A stretch of 64,000 bases of DNA from positions 11,152,743 to 11,216,742 of the forward strand of contig OY821772.1 in assembly GCA_963682175.1 (NCBI GenBank), read 5' to 3'. How positions within the stretch are numbered: position 1 is the stretch's first letter; the number at the start of each line of letters is the position of its first letter. The notes under the pieces are model-generated. The model did not search any database. It was not told the origin of the DNA and worked only from the letters and a program-made list of their open reading frames with translations. Shown piece after piece: positions 1 to 10,877 of the stretch. Source of the stretch: Triglochin maritima (lineage: Eukaryota > Streptophyta > Magnoliopsida > Alismatales > Juncaginaceae). The translations under genes were made by a program, and so were the position numbers.

Positions 1-355
1 ACTCTAATAAAAGATATAACAATTAAGCTCCCCCTATCAATAAGACTAGATGGAAACTATGAGTATGATTCAATTTAAGTTCAATTTAGTTTCAATTTAA
101 GCCTTATTCTAACATCTATTCAAAATTTGACACTTATAATCAATGGATGTGATATATGATTTGCAATGAATAGGGTGAATGATTTGCAATGAATTAAATT
201 ATATGATATGTCAATTAAGCATATGAAACTAGATTAGAGCTAATTTAACATGAATTGTATAGATAGAAATTTTATACCAATGTTGAATTCGAATTTAGCT
301 CCAATCTCATTTGGTGATGCAACCGGATTTGAATTTTACTCTTGAGCTCACCCGG

Positions 356-2008
356 TCACCACCAATCTCCTACAAGAGTAGATTTAGGTACCCAAACAAC
401 TTTGGGTCCTTCAATGTTAGCTTTGGGAATCCAAACCAGTTTGGTTTTAGGAGCCCACACATTTGAGGAAGTATGCTTTACGACTAAGTGCTTTCCATTT
501 AAAGTTGTATAGGAAGCATGATTTTTCAATTTTGCATTAAATCCTAAACCATGTTTTTGCAAAGATTACCTTTGACTTCCTAATAGCATGTTAAGCATCT
601 TAGTTCCATTGGTGAACTTTTCTAGATCTTTTCTTAATTGCACATTGCAAGCATGGAGATCTAATTGTTCAACATCTATAGGTGTTGCTTTTGATTTATC
701 AAAATTTGATGCATTCTTTTCAAATTTGGCAATCACCTCATTCTTCTCATTCATGCATGTTTCAATTTGGCTTTGGAGATCCTTGATTAAATTTCTAGCA
801 TTCTTGTTTTTATCATAAATGATCTCATATTGTTTAACTAAGTCAAGAAATGCATTTTGAAGCTCATCATGTGTATAAGTTTCTTCATTAACACTAGAAT
901 GTGAGCTATCACTATAATATGACTTAGTTGAGCATGAATTACTAGAGCAAGCGTTAGATTCTACCTCACTTCCTTCATCTTGAATTGCCATGTAGCACAT
1001 GTGTGCATATTATTTTGTTGATGAAGGTGTGGTTGATTTGGATGACGATGAAGACGATGAATCGTCCCATGTAGCCTTGTGATCTTCCAACCTCTTCTCT
1101 TTTCTCTTACTCTTCTCCTTTTCTCTCCTTCTCTCCCTCCTCTCATTTTTCTTCTCCTTCTCTTTTCTCTCATTTCCACTCTCTTCCTTCTCCTTCTTTT
1201 CTCTCTTTTCACTCTTTCTACCTCTTCTTTCATTCTTTTCTTCTTTATCCTTCTTGAGGTATTTGAAGAAGTCTTTTGCTAGGACTTCAATGTCCTCATC
1301 TTCCACCTTCCTTGGCTCATCAAAATTTGCATGCAATGCCAAGGTGGATGTTTTCTTGGTGGCTTCCTTCTCCTTCCGATGATTTATTTGAAGTTCATAG
1401 GCCATCAAGTTTCCAATGAGCTCCTCCATCTTTAATTTTGAGAGATCATGCGCCTCTTCAATTGCGATGACTTTATCTTCCCAATCGATGCTAAGTGACC
1501 GGAGGAACTTCCTTGTCATCTCTCCTTCATTGATTTTTCTTCCAAGAACCAAAAGAGAGTTAGTGATATCGGTGAAGCGAGTGTTCATTTCGCTTATGTT
1601 TTCACCGATTTGCATAGAAAAAATCTCATATTTATGCATGAGGAGACTAATGCGTGTTTCCTTAGTTTTACTATCCCCCTCATGGTGCATTTGAAGTCTA
1701 TGCCATATCTCATGTGCACTTTCACATCCCCTAATCCTATTATATTCACCCTCATTAAGGCCAAAATACAAGATGTTCATAATTTTCGAATTCATTTCAA
1801 TTTCTTTCATTTTCGGTCTTGTAAGTGAATCTAATTCATCTTCTTTAGAGGGTGTGTATGGATTTTGGAGAAACATCCAATACTTAAGGTCATTTGATAT
1901 TAAAAAGATTTTCATCCTATTTTTCCAATAATCATAGTTTGACCCATTAAGCAATGGAGGTCTAGTGGTGCATAATCCTTCTATGTGATTAGATGATGTA
2001 GAAGCCAT
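356..2008 (-). pseudogene. Sirevirus-type gag of element A, two in-frame stops
   Basis: The frame starts at ATG 2008 (MASTSSNHIEG) and runs 551 codons with only two interruptions, TAA at 1012-1010 and TAA at 568-566, both in the same frame. Residues 1-230 match the Copia gag UBN2/DUF4219 type: an N-terminal P-P-L-x-N-G-x-N-Y-x-x-W motif, then E-I-W-H-R-L and S-M-Q-I-G-E-N. A very basic Lys/Arg/Glu segment follows (about residues 270-320), then a Ser-rich stretch and a coiled-coil region with Y-x-H-x-E-L-Q-N-A-F. The frame ends in repeated W-V-P-K. I see no CCHC knuckle. The product would coat element RNA in cytoplasmic particles. I chose ATG 2008 over the upstream codon at 2107 because the latter lies in the LTR. 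It is a pseudogene unless the stops are read through. Confidence 0.85.
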
Positions 2009-2047
2009 GCTAAATAATACGATTAAGTATGAGAATTTAGCTAACAA

Positions 2048-2060
2048 GGCTCTGATACCA
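2048..2060 (-). promoter_or_regulatory. Primer-binding site of element A
   Basis: The minus strand reads TGGTATCAGAGCC, the standard plant LTR element site complementary to the 3' end of initiator methionine tRNA. It lies two bases inside the LTR end. Confidence 0.9.
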
Positions 2061-2582
2061 AATGTAGGATCGTGTGGGTTTATGGGTCCACAATTAATGC
2101 TAATCACCTAATTACGTACTTGTATAAGCAATCAAAGAAATGCAGCGGAATTTAAACTAAAACAAGCAAGTGTAGGAATATGCAAACCACAAATTTGGCA
2201 CCCCACCCGGGTCCTAGTCCTCTCTTGCAAGCTCCGCTCGGATCACCGAGCTCCGCTCACGACTTCACTAACCACTCCCCGTTCCGGGCCGGGAGAGAAC
2301 GCCTTTACAACCGTCAAACTCGCGAACAACCCTCGCCGAGCTTGGAATCTTCTTCTCACAATCCGAGAAGGATGCTTCGGGCTTTCACCGAAGCCTTTAC
2401 TCTTTTGACAACAAATGAGAACTTGAGTGGAGCAACACTCTCTAAATCTTGAGCACACTTGAGTAGGATTAAGAAATGATCACTAAGTGTGGAAGGTTTG
2501 TAGCTTTGAGTGTTTGGGATTCTCTCTAAAGTTTGGGACAAGTTTGTAGTGGGAGAGTTGTGTTAAAATGTGTTTTACAACT

Positions 2583-2591
2583 CTATTTATA
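2583..2591 (-). promoter_or_regulatory. TATA box of LTR A
   Basis: The minus strand reads CTATAAATA-like sequence in the LTR, about 95 bases downstream of the palindrome array. This is the expected U3/R boundary. Confidence 0.65.
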
Positions 2592-2685
2592 AGCCTTAGA
2601 GAGAATAGAGCCGTTGGGGTTGATTGTGTGTGAGTTGATGTGATACGCAAAACAGAAATCTGTAGGACCCAATTCTGCCTAAAAA

Positions 2686-2990
2686 CGGTCGACCGAATTG
2701 GGTATTCCGTTCGACCGTTTGGTCAAATTTCAGCTTTGACTTAAGTTAACTTAAGTTAACGGTCGAACGGGCTCAAGAGATCGGTCGACCGAATTAGTCC
2801 AGGCACTTCTGGGTGACCAAATTGTGTTGGTTCGGTCGACCGTTAGGAAAGTTTCGGTCGACCGAATGTATGGAAATTTGGGGTATTTGGGAATAATACG
2901 AATACGACCGTTGGGTGTAATACGACAAAACAAACGGTCTGAAAAAATGTGTAAACGGTCGAACGGAAAGCTTTCAACGGTCGACTGTTT
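2686..2990 (-). repeat. CGGTCGACCG palindrome array, LTR A
   Basis: Exact or one-off copies of CGGTCGACCG recur at irregular spacing of 20-70 bases, for example at 2686, 2782, 2833 and 2856. Variants with GGTCGAACG and GGTCGACTG are present. The copies are dispersed rather than a strict tandem repeat. Confidence 0.85.
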
Positions 2991-3366
2991 TGGTTCAGGC
3001 AGTTCACGCTTTGTTTAGGTGTTTTCCGGTTCTAGTTTGGATGATCTATTGAAGTCCAAATTATGTGAAATTTTGTGTGTGACTTCTATAGGGAACCTAG
3101 TGTGTGGTTGAGTAGTTTTTAGCTCAAGTATGCACAATTACACAAGGTTCCTAAATACTCAAAGAAATACAAAATACATGTCTTCAAATGAGCTTGATTA
3201 CATGTCTTGACTTGTTTTCCTTTCTTCCTTGAGTCTTGATCACCTGTAGAGGTTAGCACAAAGCAATATATATATGCAATGCGATATGTGTGCTACTCTA
3301 CATGATTATAATTAAAATTAGATTGAATAAATCATCAAAACATAGATTAAGGCCAAAAAGCCAACA

Positions 3367-3434
3367 AGGATGACCCGTACTTGCCACCGCTTCATCGCGG
3401 CCGTGCACTTGCGGTTTAAATAAAACGTTCAACA
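3367..3434 (+). repeat. Scrap of Athila-type LTR (3' end) between elements A and B
   Basis: The 68 bases contain GACCCGTACTTGCCACCGC and end GTTCAACA, matching the ends of the E and F LTRs elsewhere in the window (compare 53199-53257 and the complement of 44884-44950). On the right it abuts the gag end of B exactly where B diverges from A and C. On the left it abuts the TG of LTR A. The simplest reading is that an E/F-type LTR inserted into B and A later inserted into that LTR. Confidence 0.7.
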
Positions 3435-3457
3435 CCCGGTCACCACCGATTCCATCC

Positions 3458-5089
3458 TCAAGCATATACAAGTGTAGATTTAGGTACCCAAACGACTTTG
3501 GGTCCTTGAATATTAGCTTTGGGAATCCAAACCATTTTGGTTTTGGGAGCCCACACACTTGAAGAACTATGATTAATGAACATATGCTTGCCATTTAGTG
3601 TAGTGTGAGATACATGGTTTTTCAACTTAGAATTGTATCCTAAACCATGTTTTTGCAAAGATTGTCTTTGACTACCTAATAGCATGTTAAGCATCTTAGT
3701 TCCATGTGTGAACTTTTCTAGATCTTTTCTTAATTGCACATTCCAAGCATGGAGATATAATTGTTCAACATCTATAGGTGTTGCTTTTAACTTATCAAAA
3801 GTTAATGCATTAGTTTCAAGTTTTGCAAGCACCTCATTTTTCTCATTCATGATTATTTCAATTTGACATTTGAGATCTTTGATTAGCTTTCTCGCACTTT
3901 TGTTCTTTTCACAAATGATCTCATATTCTTTAACTAAGTCATGAAATGCATTTTGAAGCTCAACATGTGTATAAGTTTCTTCATTAACACTAGAATGTGT
4001 GCTATCACTATAATATGACTTAGTTGAACATGAATTACTAGAACAAGAGTTAGATTCTACCTCACTTTGATCTTCAATAGCCATGAAGCATGAGTGAGCC
4101 ACCTCTCTTCTACTTTGCAAGGAAGATGACGATGATGATGGTGATGAAGAATCATCCCATGTAGCCTTGTGAGCTACCTCCTTCCTTTCTATTCTCTTGC
4201 TCTTCTCCTCTCCCTTCTCTCCTTTTTCTTCTCCCCTTCTCTTCTCTCATTTTCACTCTCCTCCATCTCCTTTTCTTTTTCTCTTTTCTCACTTCTTCTA
4301 CCTCTTCTTTCATTCTTTTCTCCCTTATCCTTCTTGAGGTATTTGAAGAAGTCTTTGGCTAGGACTTCAATGTCCTCATCTTCTACACTCCTTCTTGGTT
4401 GGTAAATATTTGCGTGTAATGACAAGAAGGGTTTGTTCCTTGAAGCTTCCTTCTCCTTTAGATGGTTGATTTGTAGTTCATACGCCATCAAGATTCCAAT
4501 TAATTCCTCCATCTTGAGTTGGGAAAGATCGTGTGCTTCTTCAATTGCAACCACCTTATCTTCCCAATCGTGGCTTAACGACCGGAGGAATTTCCTTGTC
4601 ATCTCTCCTTCATTTAATCTTCTTCCAAGAACCAAGAGAGAGTTAGTAATATCGGTGAAGCGAGTGTTCATTTCGCTTATGTTTTCACCGATTTGCATAG
4701 AAAAAATCTCATATTTATGCATGAGGAGACTAATGCGGGTTTCCTTAGTTTTGATATCCCCCTCATGATGCATTTGTAGTCTATGCCAAATTTCATATGC
4801 ACTTTCACAACCCCTAATCCTATTATATTCACCCTCATTAAGGTCACAATACAAGATGTTCATGATTTTCGAATTCATTTCGATTTCTTTCATTTTAGGT
4901 CTTGTAAGTGAATCTAATTCATCTTCATTTGGGGTGTGTTTGGATTTGAAGAAACATCCAATACTTAAGGTCATTAGAAATTAGGAAAATCTTCATCCTA
5001 TTCTTCCAATAATCATAATTAGACCCATTAAGCAAGGGAGGTCTAGTAGTGCATAATCCTTCTATGTGATTAGATGATATAGAAACCAT
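3458..5089 (-). pseudogene. Sirevirus-type gag of element B, frameshifted
   Basis: This is homologous along its length to the gag of A. The start ATG is at 5089 (MVSISSNHIEG). A one-base deletion near 4941 relative to A shifts the frame, so the middle part is open from 4974 in another frame. That frame ends at a TAG at 4189 inside the basic segment after a second shift. The C-terminal coiled coil and W-V-P-K tail are open at 4120-3458. UBN2-type motifs (E-I-W-H-R-L-Q-M, F-S-M-Q-I-G-E-N-I-S-E-M) are clear. There is no pol downstream. It is broken and cannot be translated as one product. Confidence 0.85.
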
Positions 5090-5125
5090 GCTAAAATACG
5101 ATTAAGTAATGAATTTAGCTCACAA

Positions 5126-5138
5126 GGCTCTGATACCA
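5126..5138 (-). promoter_or_regulatory. Primer-binding site of element B
   Basis: The minus strand reads TGGTATCAGAGCC, complementary to initiator methionine tRNA, two bases inside LTR B. Confidence 0.9.
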
Positions 5139-5680
5139 AATGTTAGGATCGTAAGGGTCTCTAATTCTAATCACTTTTAAGCTAATTACCTACTTGTTTA
5201 AGCAATCAAGTTATGCACAACGGAATTTAAACAAACAAGCAAGTAAGGAAGGAATAATGCAAACAATAAGAAGTCAGGGGTTTTTTATAGAGGTTCGGCA
5301 CCCCACCCGGGTCCTAGTCCTCTCTTGCAATCTCCGCTCGGATCACCGAGCTCCGCTCACGACTTCACTAAACACTCCCCGTTCCGGGCAGGGAGAGTAC
5401 ACCTTTACAATCTTCAAGCACGCGAACAACCCTCGCCGAGCTTGGATCCTCCTCTCACAATCCGAGTGGGATGGTTCAGGCTTTCACCGAAACCTTTACT
5501 CTTCTTTGACAACAACAAACTTGAGTGGGACAATCACTCTCTAAACTTGAGCACACTTGAGAAAGATTGGAATTGATCTTAAGTGTGGAAATTTATGGCT
5601 TGGAGTGTTTGGAAAGATCTCTCTAATGTAGGAGGCAAATATGTGTGGGAAAGTTGTATTAAAATGTGTTTTACAACTCT

Positions 5681-5687
5681 TTATATA
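5681..5687 (-). promoter_or_regulatory. TATA box of LTR B
   Basis: TATATAA on the minus strand, about 100 bases downstream of the first palindrome. The position matches the TATA boxes of LTRs A and C. Confidence 0.65.
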
Positions 5688-5753
5688 GGCATTAGAGAGA
5701 ATAGATCCGTTGGGGTTAATTGGGTAAGTGTTGGTGTAGGATACACAAAACAG

Positions 5754-6383
5754 AAACTCGCAGGACCCAAATCTGAGTTAATTCGGTCGACCGGATGAGG
5801 ATGAACGGTCGACCGTTTGACAGTTTTAAACTCAGTTCGGTCGACCGGTTAGGTAACGGTCGACCGCCCAACGCTAAGACTCTAGTACACTTAAGTGATC
5901 GGTCGAACACCGAATAGGGTTCGGTCGACCGATTTGCACCAGGCAGTATGGGGTTGACAAACAATGATCTATTCGGTCGACCGAGCCAAGGTCTAGTGGT
6001 CGACCGATTTCCTCAAGGAGATTTGGGTTTGTCAAGAGATGGGCATTCGGTTGACCGAACCCTAAACCCTAAATAAAAACTCGTAGGACCCAAATCTGAG
6101 TTAATTCGGTCGACCAGATGAGGATGAACGGTCGACCGTTTGACAGTTTTAAACTCAGTTCGGTCGACCGGTTAGGTAACGGTCGACCGCCCAACGCTAA
6201 GACTCTGGTACACTTAAGTGATCGGTCGAACACCGAATAGGGTTCGGTTGACCGATTTGCACCAGGCAGTATGGGGTTGACAAACAATGATCTATTCGGT
6301 CGACCGAGCCAAGGTCTAGCGGTCGACCGATTTCCTCCAGGAGATTTGGGTTTGTTAAGAGATGGGCATTCGGTTGACCGAAC
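5754..6383. repeat. 307-bp tandem duplication with telomere-like filler in LTR B
   Basis: 5754-6060 and 6077-6383 are the same 307 bases with about seven differences. The 16 bases between them (6061-6076, CCTAAACCCTAAATAA) complete two CCCTAAA units with the flanking bases. Each unit carries about seven CGGTCGACCG-type motifs, so the duplication doubled the palindrome array. Confidence 0.93.
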
Positions 6384-6975
6384 AAGGTCCTCGGTCGACC
6401 GATACATCAAAAATATATGGGGTATTTTTGTTTTTATACGAATACGACCGTTGGGTATATATGACAAAACTAACGGTCGGAAAAATAAGTTCACACGGTC
6501 GACCGAAAGTGTATACACGGTCGACCGAAACTGGGCATTGAAAACACAAACAGGATAATTGATCCTCCGGTCGACCAAACGGTCTGTAACGGTCGACCAA
6601 AAGTGGGCATGCAGTTTAGGTTCAGGTTTAGTGTTTTCCGGTCTATGTTTGGGTGATCTGTTGAAGTCCAAATTATGTGAAATTTCATGTGTGACTTTTA
6701 TAAGGAACCTAGTGTGTGTTTGAGTTGATTTTAGCTCAAGTATGCTCAATTTACACAAGTTCCCAAGACTTAAAGAAAATACAAAATACATGTCTTCAAA
6801 AGAGCTTGATTACATGTCTTGACTTGATTTCCTTTCTTACTTGAGTCTTGATCACCTGTAGAGGTTAGCACAAAGCAATATATATGCGATGCAACATGTG
6901 TGCTACTCTACATGATCATAATTAAGATTAGGTTGATTTAATTATCAAAACATAGCTTAAGGCAAAAAGCCAACA

Positions 6976-7129
6976 CTTACCTCTCTATTATCTGAGCTTG
7001 TTCAATGTATACAATGTTAACGGTATTTACCAACTAATGGTACCTCATCATGGTTTAGAAATGCGGGATGCGGATGCAATGCGACGAGACACTGCATCTG
7101 ACATATGTGATATGCGGATGCGATGCGAG
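6976..7129. other. Unassigned DNA between element B and solo LTR S1
   Basis: Short stretch with GATGCGGATGCGATGCG-like repeats. It is interrupted by S1 and resumes at 9296. I recognise no gene. Confidence 0.5.
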
Positions 7130-8291
7130 TGAAAGGAATGTGTTCTAAAAGTTTGACTTTTATATGTCAATTATTATGAATTGAATGTGCAAACATTTTG
7201 TTCCTTGATTATGGTATTCGTCTTTTGGAAGTGTTAAGGAAGAGACACTTGGTCCTTAACCATAGAGCTCTAAAAGATAATGGTTTACATAAATTAGAAG
7301 TTATTCACAATCATGGTAATTAACATGGAACATTAATCACCGAGATATGTCGTGTTGGTCATCGATTTTTGTAGCTCTACAAATAATTGACGACACGAGT
7401 ATATAAAAGTGGAAAAAATTACTTTTATATATTGAATAGACCTAAAAGTAAAACATTATGGAATTGTGTTTCGTGTCATTAATGTTTTACTATGTCTTGG
7501 ATCCTAAGATATGAGACTTATATCTTTTCACTCAAGAAGTGCTTAATTTGATTATTGTCAAAATCAATCAACGAGTATAGTGATAAAGGCAATAGTTGGT
7601 TGGACATGACTTGTGCTGGAAAAGATAGCTAGTGAAATGATTATCGTTGCCCATCTTAATTGAGTAATGATATTAGTGGGCCCATTGATAAAGCAAAATT
7701 ATAATGTGCACAATGTAACTTGAGTTAAGTTACATAGTTATAATTAGCTTAAAGAGATCAAGAAATGAATATAATACAAATGTGACACATTTCTGCTTTG
7801 TATATATTCTTAATATCATGAGGCAATGGACAGACACAAGTGATGCACTTACATCACTAAATGGATCTTGTTTTGGTTCGAGTGGAACAAAGACATCTAT
7901 GCTAGTTGGGTAACTATAATGTGTAGCTAGATACCGCTTATAGTTTGAGATATTAAGTGTTTAATATCGCTGCCAATTTGGTTTAGATCCTCCTATAGGT
8001 CAAACCACAAAACTAGGAAACAAGATGCTTGATTTTAAGTTCAGTTGATGTGTCGGGTTTCATGTGAAAATGAGACACATGTGGTGAATGAATAAAATCA
8101 ATATGTTATGAGATTTGACATAATTAGAATCATAATAAATTCATATGAGGTGTGTATATTATGAGTTGTAATAATTTAATGTTACATAGAATAATATATT
8201 ACATAAGATATGAATTTGCTAAAAACCCCAAAAGATCAAATTTTGTTGGAAACAAATCCAAAATTTGACAATGGTAAAATCGGGGTCAAAT

Positions 8292-8665
8292 ACGGTAAAC
8301 CGTTCATGGTTCGGTCGACCGGGTATCTTCGGATAGGTTAACCGAATGGGGAACGAGTAATCACAATTGGTTGACCGAAATTGTCTGGAGTGTCTGGACA
8401 ATTGGGTTCGGTTAACCGAGCGTGAACGGTTAATCGAGAAAGAGTATTTTCGTTAGACCGAAGCTGACACGGTCATCCGATGACTATGCTCCAGGAGAAA
8501 TTTTGGTGAGTCATCGGTAGACCGAAGAGAAGACGTGGTTCGTCCGAATTTTTCCAGAGAATTTTTCTTATGTGGAATTGATCGACCGTCTATCTCACGG
8601 TTCACCGAACACGTGTTATAACCGAACAGTTCGGTTGACCGAATAATTCTCGGTTGCCCGAACAG
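8292..8665. repeat. Decayed CGGTCGACCG array in S1
   Basis: Motifs of the form CGGTNNACCG recur about 12 times. Only some keep the central CG (for example 8312). Others read GGTTAACC, GGTTGACC or GGTAAACC. These are the products expected from C-to-T change on one or both strands of GGTCGACC. Confidence 0.8.
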
Positions 8666-8839
8666 TGCGATTTCTGCCTGAATTATTAAGAGATTAATTA
8701 GATCATGGGTGGATTAATTCCAGATTTAATTAAAACATTTTAGAGGATGCTTATGTGGCAATTAAAGATTAATTTTAGGTGAGAATAAGCAAAAGATCAT
8801 GACTAAGGAATAGTTCTTGATAATGATGTTTTGGGAGAC

Positions 8840-8847
8840 TATAAAAA
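8840..8847 (+). promoter_or_regulatory. TATA box of S1
   Basis: TATAAAAA about 175 bases downstream of the palindrome array, followed by a pyrimidine-rich stretch. The corresponding sequence in S3 is TATAAAAG at 22352. Confidence 0.65.
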
Positions 8848-9295
8848 CACCCCTCATCTTACTTGTTTATGTTAATGCAAAAATTCTTTCTCTCATTAAT
8901 CTCTCCTCTAATCACCACGAAAATCTCTTATTAATTTTGAGTTTAGGAGATAGAAATCTCAGGAGCTCAAAGAGGGATTATTAGCTAGATTCTAAGTCTT
9001 ATTAGAGATTGATTGACTAACTCATTTCTCTCTAATCTTGTTTAGAGTTTGGTGACCACTTGGAGGTAAAATGGCGGGCGATTCAACGGGCAACGTGACT
9101 CCGGATCTTCAAAATGTTTTAGAGAACCTTTAGGTATGATTCTCTTTTTGTGATTTATTTTAATATATGTAGGATTGCATGATATTAGAATAAACACAAA
9201 GTAATGTATAAAAATTGTTGAAAATATGAAATTGATCTGTATGTTGTATTAATTTTTTTAAAATATATACATACATAGGGATATGAAATCCTACA

Positions 9296-9328
9296 GCGAG
9301 TGCATATGCGGTTTGCGATTTAATAATT

Positions 9329-9373
<45 letters not shown>

Positions 9374-10229
9374 ATTATATACATATAACTAAAAATTTAG
9401 GTAAAATTTTGAATAATTTTTAAGGTCAATAAGTTAATATTTAACAAAACAGAATTAAAATAACGAAAAAACCAAAAAAAAAAAACCAAAAAGTAAATGT
9501 TTTGAAATGCAGCCGCACACGGAAGATGAGATACTCCTCTCCACGCATATGCGACCGCTAGACGTCATAACTATTTTTTAAGTCAAACGTACAAGACTTC
9601 TACCGGCCCAACCAATGATCAAGTGACATGTGACTAAAGCGTGATGAAATACGCTTTTTAAAATTACCATATAGCCCTTTTAATATGCTTGGTGGCAATG
9701 CGAATAATGTATTTGTCGTAAACAAAACTATGGTTAAAGATGATACAATTCAATAAAATCACAACAACAATTGGCCAAATAGCAATTACTTCTTCTAGTT
9801 TGTTTTCTTCAGACAAATATTTTATGTAAATAAACCATAATAGACAAATCAGATTTGCATTGCTTGTTTACATTATATGAGTGATCGTTTGTTGCGGCAT
9901 ATCGTTAGAGGTCCTCTACAAATGTGTGCTTCACGACACTCGGTATTTTAGAATCATTTTAATTTCAACAATTAAATATCAAAGATCAATAAAATCAAGT
10001 AGTATGCAATAATATTTCATATTACAGAAAAGAATATAGTAAAAAAAATAATAATTTAATCTAACTATATTGGCAATGGATAATAAAAAATCTCATAATA
10101 CTTAACGAAATTTAACATGCATGTTTAGCATGTGTTATGTAACAATATCATCGGTTTGAATTTATCGTTAATGATTTAAATTTTGAAAAGAACGAAGAAT
10201 ATCCAGAGTGTCAACCAATTTTAATTACA
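9296..10229. other. AT-rich unassigned DNA with a TA microsatellite
   Basis: This continues the DNA interrupted by S1. A TA dinucleotide run lies at about 9332-9366. The rest is AT-rich and without a supportable gene. Confidence 0.5.
9332..9366. repeat. TA dinucleotide microsatellite
   Basis: Uninterrupted alternating T and A for about 35 bases. Confidence 0.95.
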
Positions 10230-10855
10230 GTGGATATGTCCTTATGAGTTTGTTCATTTTAACTTATTTGTTTGTCTTTTTTAAGGTGTGAGTTTGCATT
10301 TTTTAAGATATATATGAGTTTGTCCATTTGAACCTATTGGTTTGTCCTTTTTAAAGTGTGAGTTTGTTCTTTTTAAGATATGAGTTTCTCCATTTTAACA
10401 TACTGGTGTGTCCTTTTTAACCTGTGGATTTGTCATTTTTAAGATATGAGTTTGTCCATTTTAAGCTACTGGTGTGTCATTCTTACGGTGTGAGTTTGCA
10501 CTTTTTAAGATATGAGTTTGTCTATTTTAACCTACTGGTTTGTCCTTTTTAAGGTCTAGGTTTGCCCTTTTTAAGATATGAGTTTGTCCATTCTAACTTA
10601 CTGGTATGTCCTTTTTACGGTGTCGAATTGTCCTTTTAATGATATAAGTTTGCTCATTTTAACCTACTGGTGTGTCCTTTTTAAGGTGTGAGTTTGCCGT
10701 TTTTAAGATATGGATTTGTCCATTTTAACTACTGGTATGTCCTTTTTAAGGTGTGAGTTTGTCATTTTTAAGATAATAGTTTTTCCATTTTAACCTATTG
10801 GTTTGTCCTTTTTAAGGTACGAGTTTGCCATTTTCAAGATATGGGTGACCATTTA
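10230..10855. repeat. 66-bp minisatellite, about nine units
   Basis: The phrase GAGTTTGTCCATTTTAACC recurs at about 10246, 10316, 10381, 10447, 10513, 10577, 10645, 10711 and 10776. Each is followed by CTACTGGTTTGTCC and a TTTTTAAGGTGTGAG block, so the period is 64-70 bases. The units diverge from one another, so the array is old. No coding frame runs through it. Confidence 0.9.
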
Positions 10856-10877
10856 AAATTGATGACAATTTAAAAAG

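Larger units (their letters stand above)
1..3366 (-). mobile_element. Sirevirus-like Copia element A, gag-only, 3' end off the left edge
   Basis: Read on the minus strand, the order is 5' LTR (3366-2063), initiator-Met primer-binding site, a broken gag (2008-356) and a non-coding 3' region that runs off the window. No protease, integrase or RT follows gag: the frame ends with repeated W-V-P-K motifs and then untranslated DNA. The purine tract whose complement lies near position 30 matches the tract in the complete copy C at 41375-41395, so the left edge lies in the 3' region of A. A is nested in a short Athila-type LTR scrap (3367-3434). The long gag with a basic, coiled-coil tail and the multiple purine tracts fit the Sirevirus lineage; the absence of pol makes it non-autonomous. 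Confidence is high for the element and moderate for the lineage. Confidence 0.85.
2063..3366 (-). repeat. 5' LTR of element A (1304 bp)
   Basis: The LTR runs on the minus strand from TGTTGGCTTTTTGG at 3366 to CCTACA at 2063. The same termini bound the two complete LTRs of copy C. A primer-binding site lies immediately inside at 2060-2048. A TATA box (TATAAATAG, minus strand) is at 2591-2583. The CGGTCGACCG-type palindrome array lies at 2686-2990, that is, just upstream of TATA in transcriptional sense. The 18-bp palindrome ACTTAAGTTAACTTAAGT is inside the array at 2739-2756. Confidence 0.88.
3435..6975 (-). mobile_element. Sirevirus-like gag-only element B, 3' part displaced
   Basis: On the minus strand this holds the 5' LTR (6975-5141), primer-binding site (5138-5126) and degraded gag (5089-3458). 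Homology to A and C stops just after gag at 3435, where an Athila-type LTR scrap begins. The 3' region and 3' LTR are therefore expected beyond the left window edge, past element A. The flank 6976-6980 (CTTAC) would be one copy of the target duplication. Confidence 0.82.
5141..6975 (-). repeat. 5' LTR of element B (1835 bp, enlarged)
   Basis: The termini are the same as LTRs A and C (TGTTGGC at 6975, CCTAACA at 5141). It is about 325-530 bp longer than C (1510) and A (1304), mainly because 5754-6060 is repeated at 6077-6383. A TATA-like TATATAA (minus) lies at 5687-5681, and the palindrome array lies upstream of it at 5783-6600. Confidence 0.88.
7130..9295 (+). repeat. Solo LTR S1 (2166 bp)
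   Basis: It begins TGAAAGGAATGTGTTC and ends GAAATCCTACA. It is flanked by the perfect 5-bp target duplication GCGAG (7125-7129 and 9296-9300). Two further copies with the same ends occur at 18146 and 20637. No internal domain is present, so it is a solo LTR. It contains a TATA box (8840-8847), a CGGTCGACCG/GGTTAACC array upstream of it (8292-8665) and a GTATG donor-like site near its 3' end. I cannot tell whether the family is Copia or Gypsy, because no coding region is visible. Confidence 0.88.

Noticed and set aside
961..1282. Frames rich in Arg/Glu or Leu/Phe around 961-1282 and 4169-4405
   Set aside because: Shadows of the basic coiled-coil segment of gag in other frames.
6058..6076. 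Interstitial telomere
   Set aside because: Only two CCCTAAA units at a duplication joint. Too short to be a telomere tract.
6069..6791. Long minus-strand open frame across LTR B (240 codons) rich in R-S-T and V-D-R
   Set aside because: It is made by translating the CGGTCGACCG array. The same R-S-T/V-D-R pattern appears in all frames of every array (for example 38575-39193, 41951-42569, 32444-32839, 15162-15578), and it overlaps LTR borders.
8292..8665. Regularly recurring motif that resembles a CRISPR array
   Set aside because: The motifs are only about 10 bases, irregularly spaced, imperfect and inside a plant LTR; no cas genes and no prokaryotic context.
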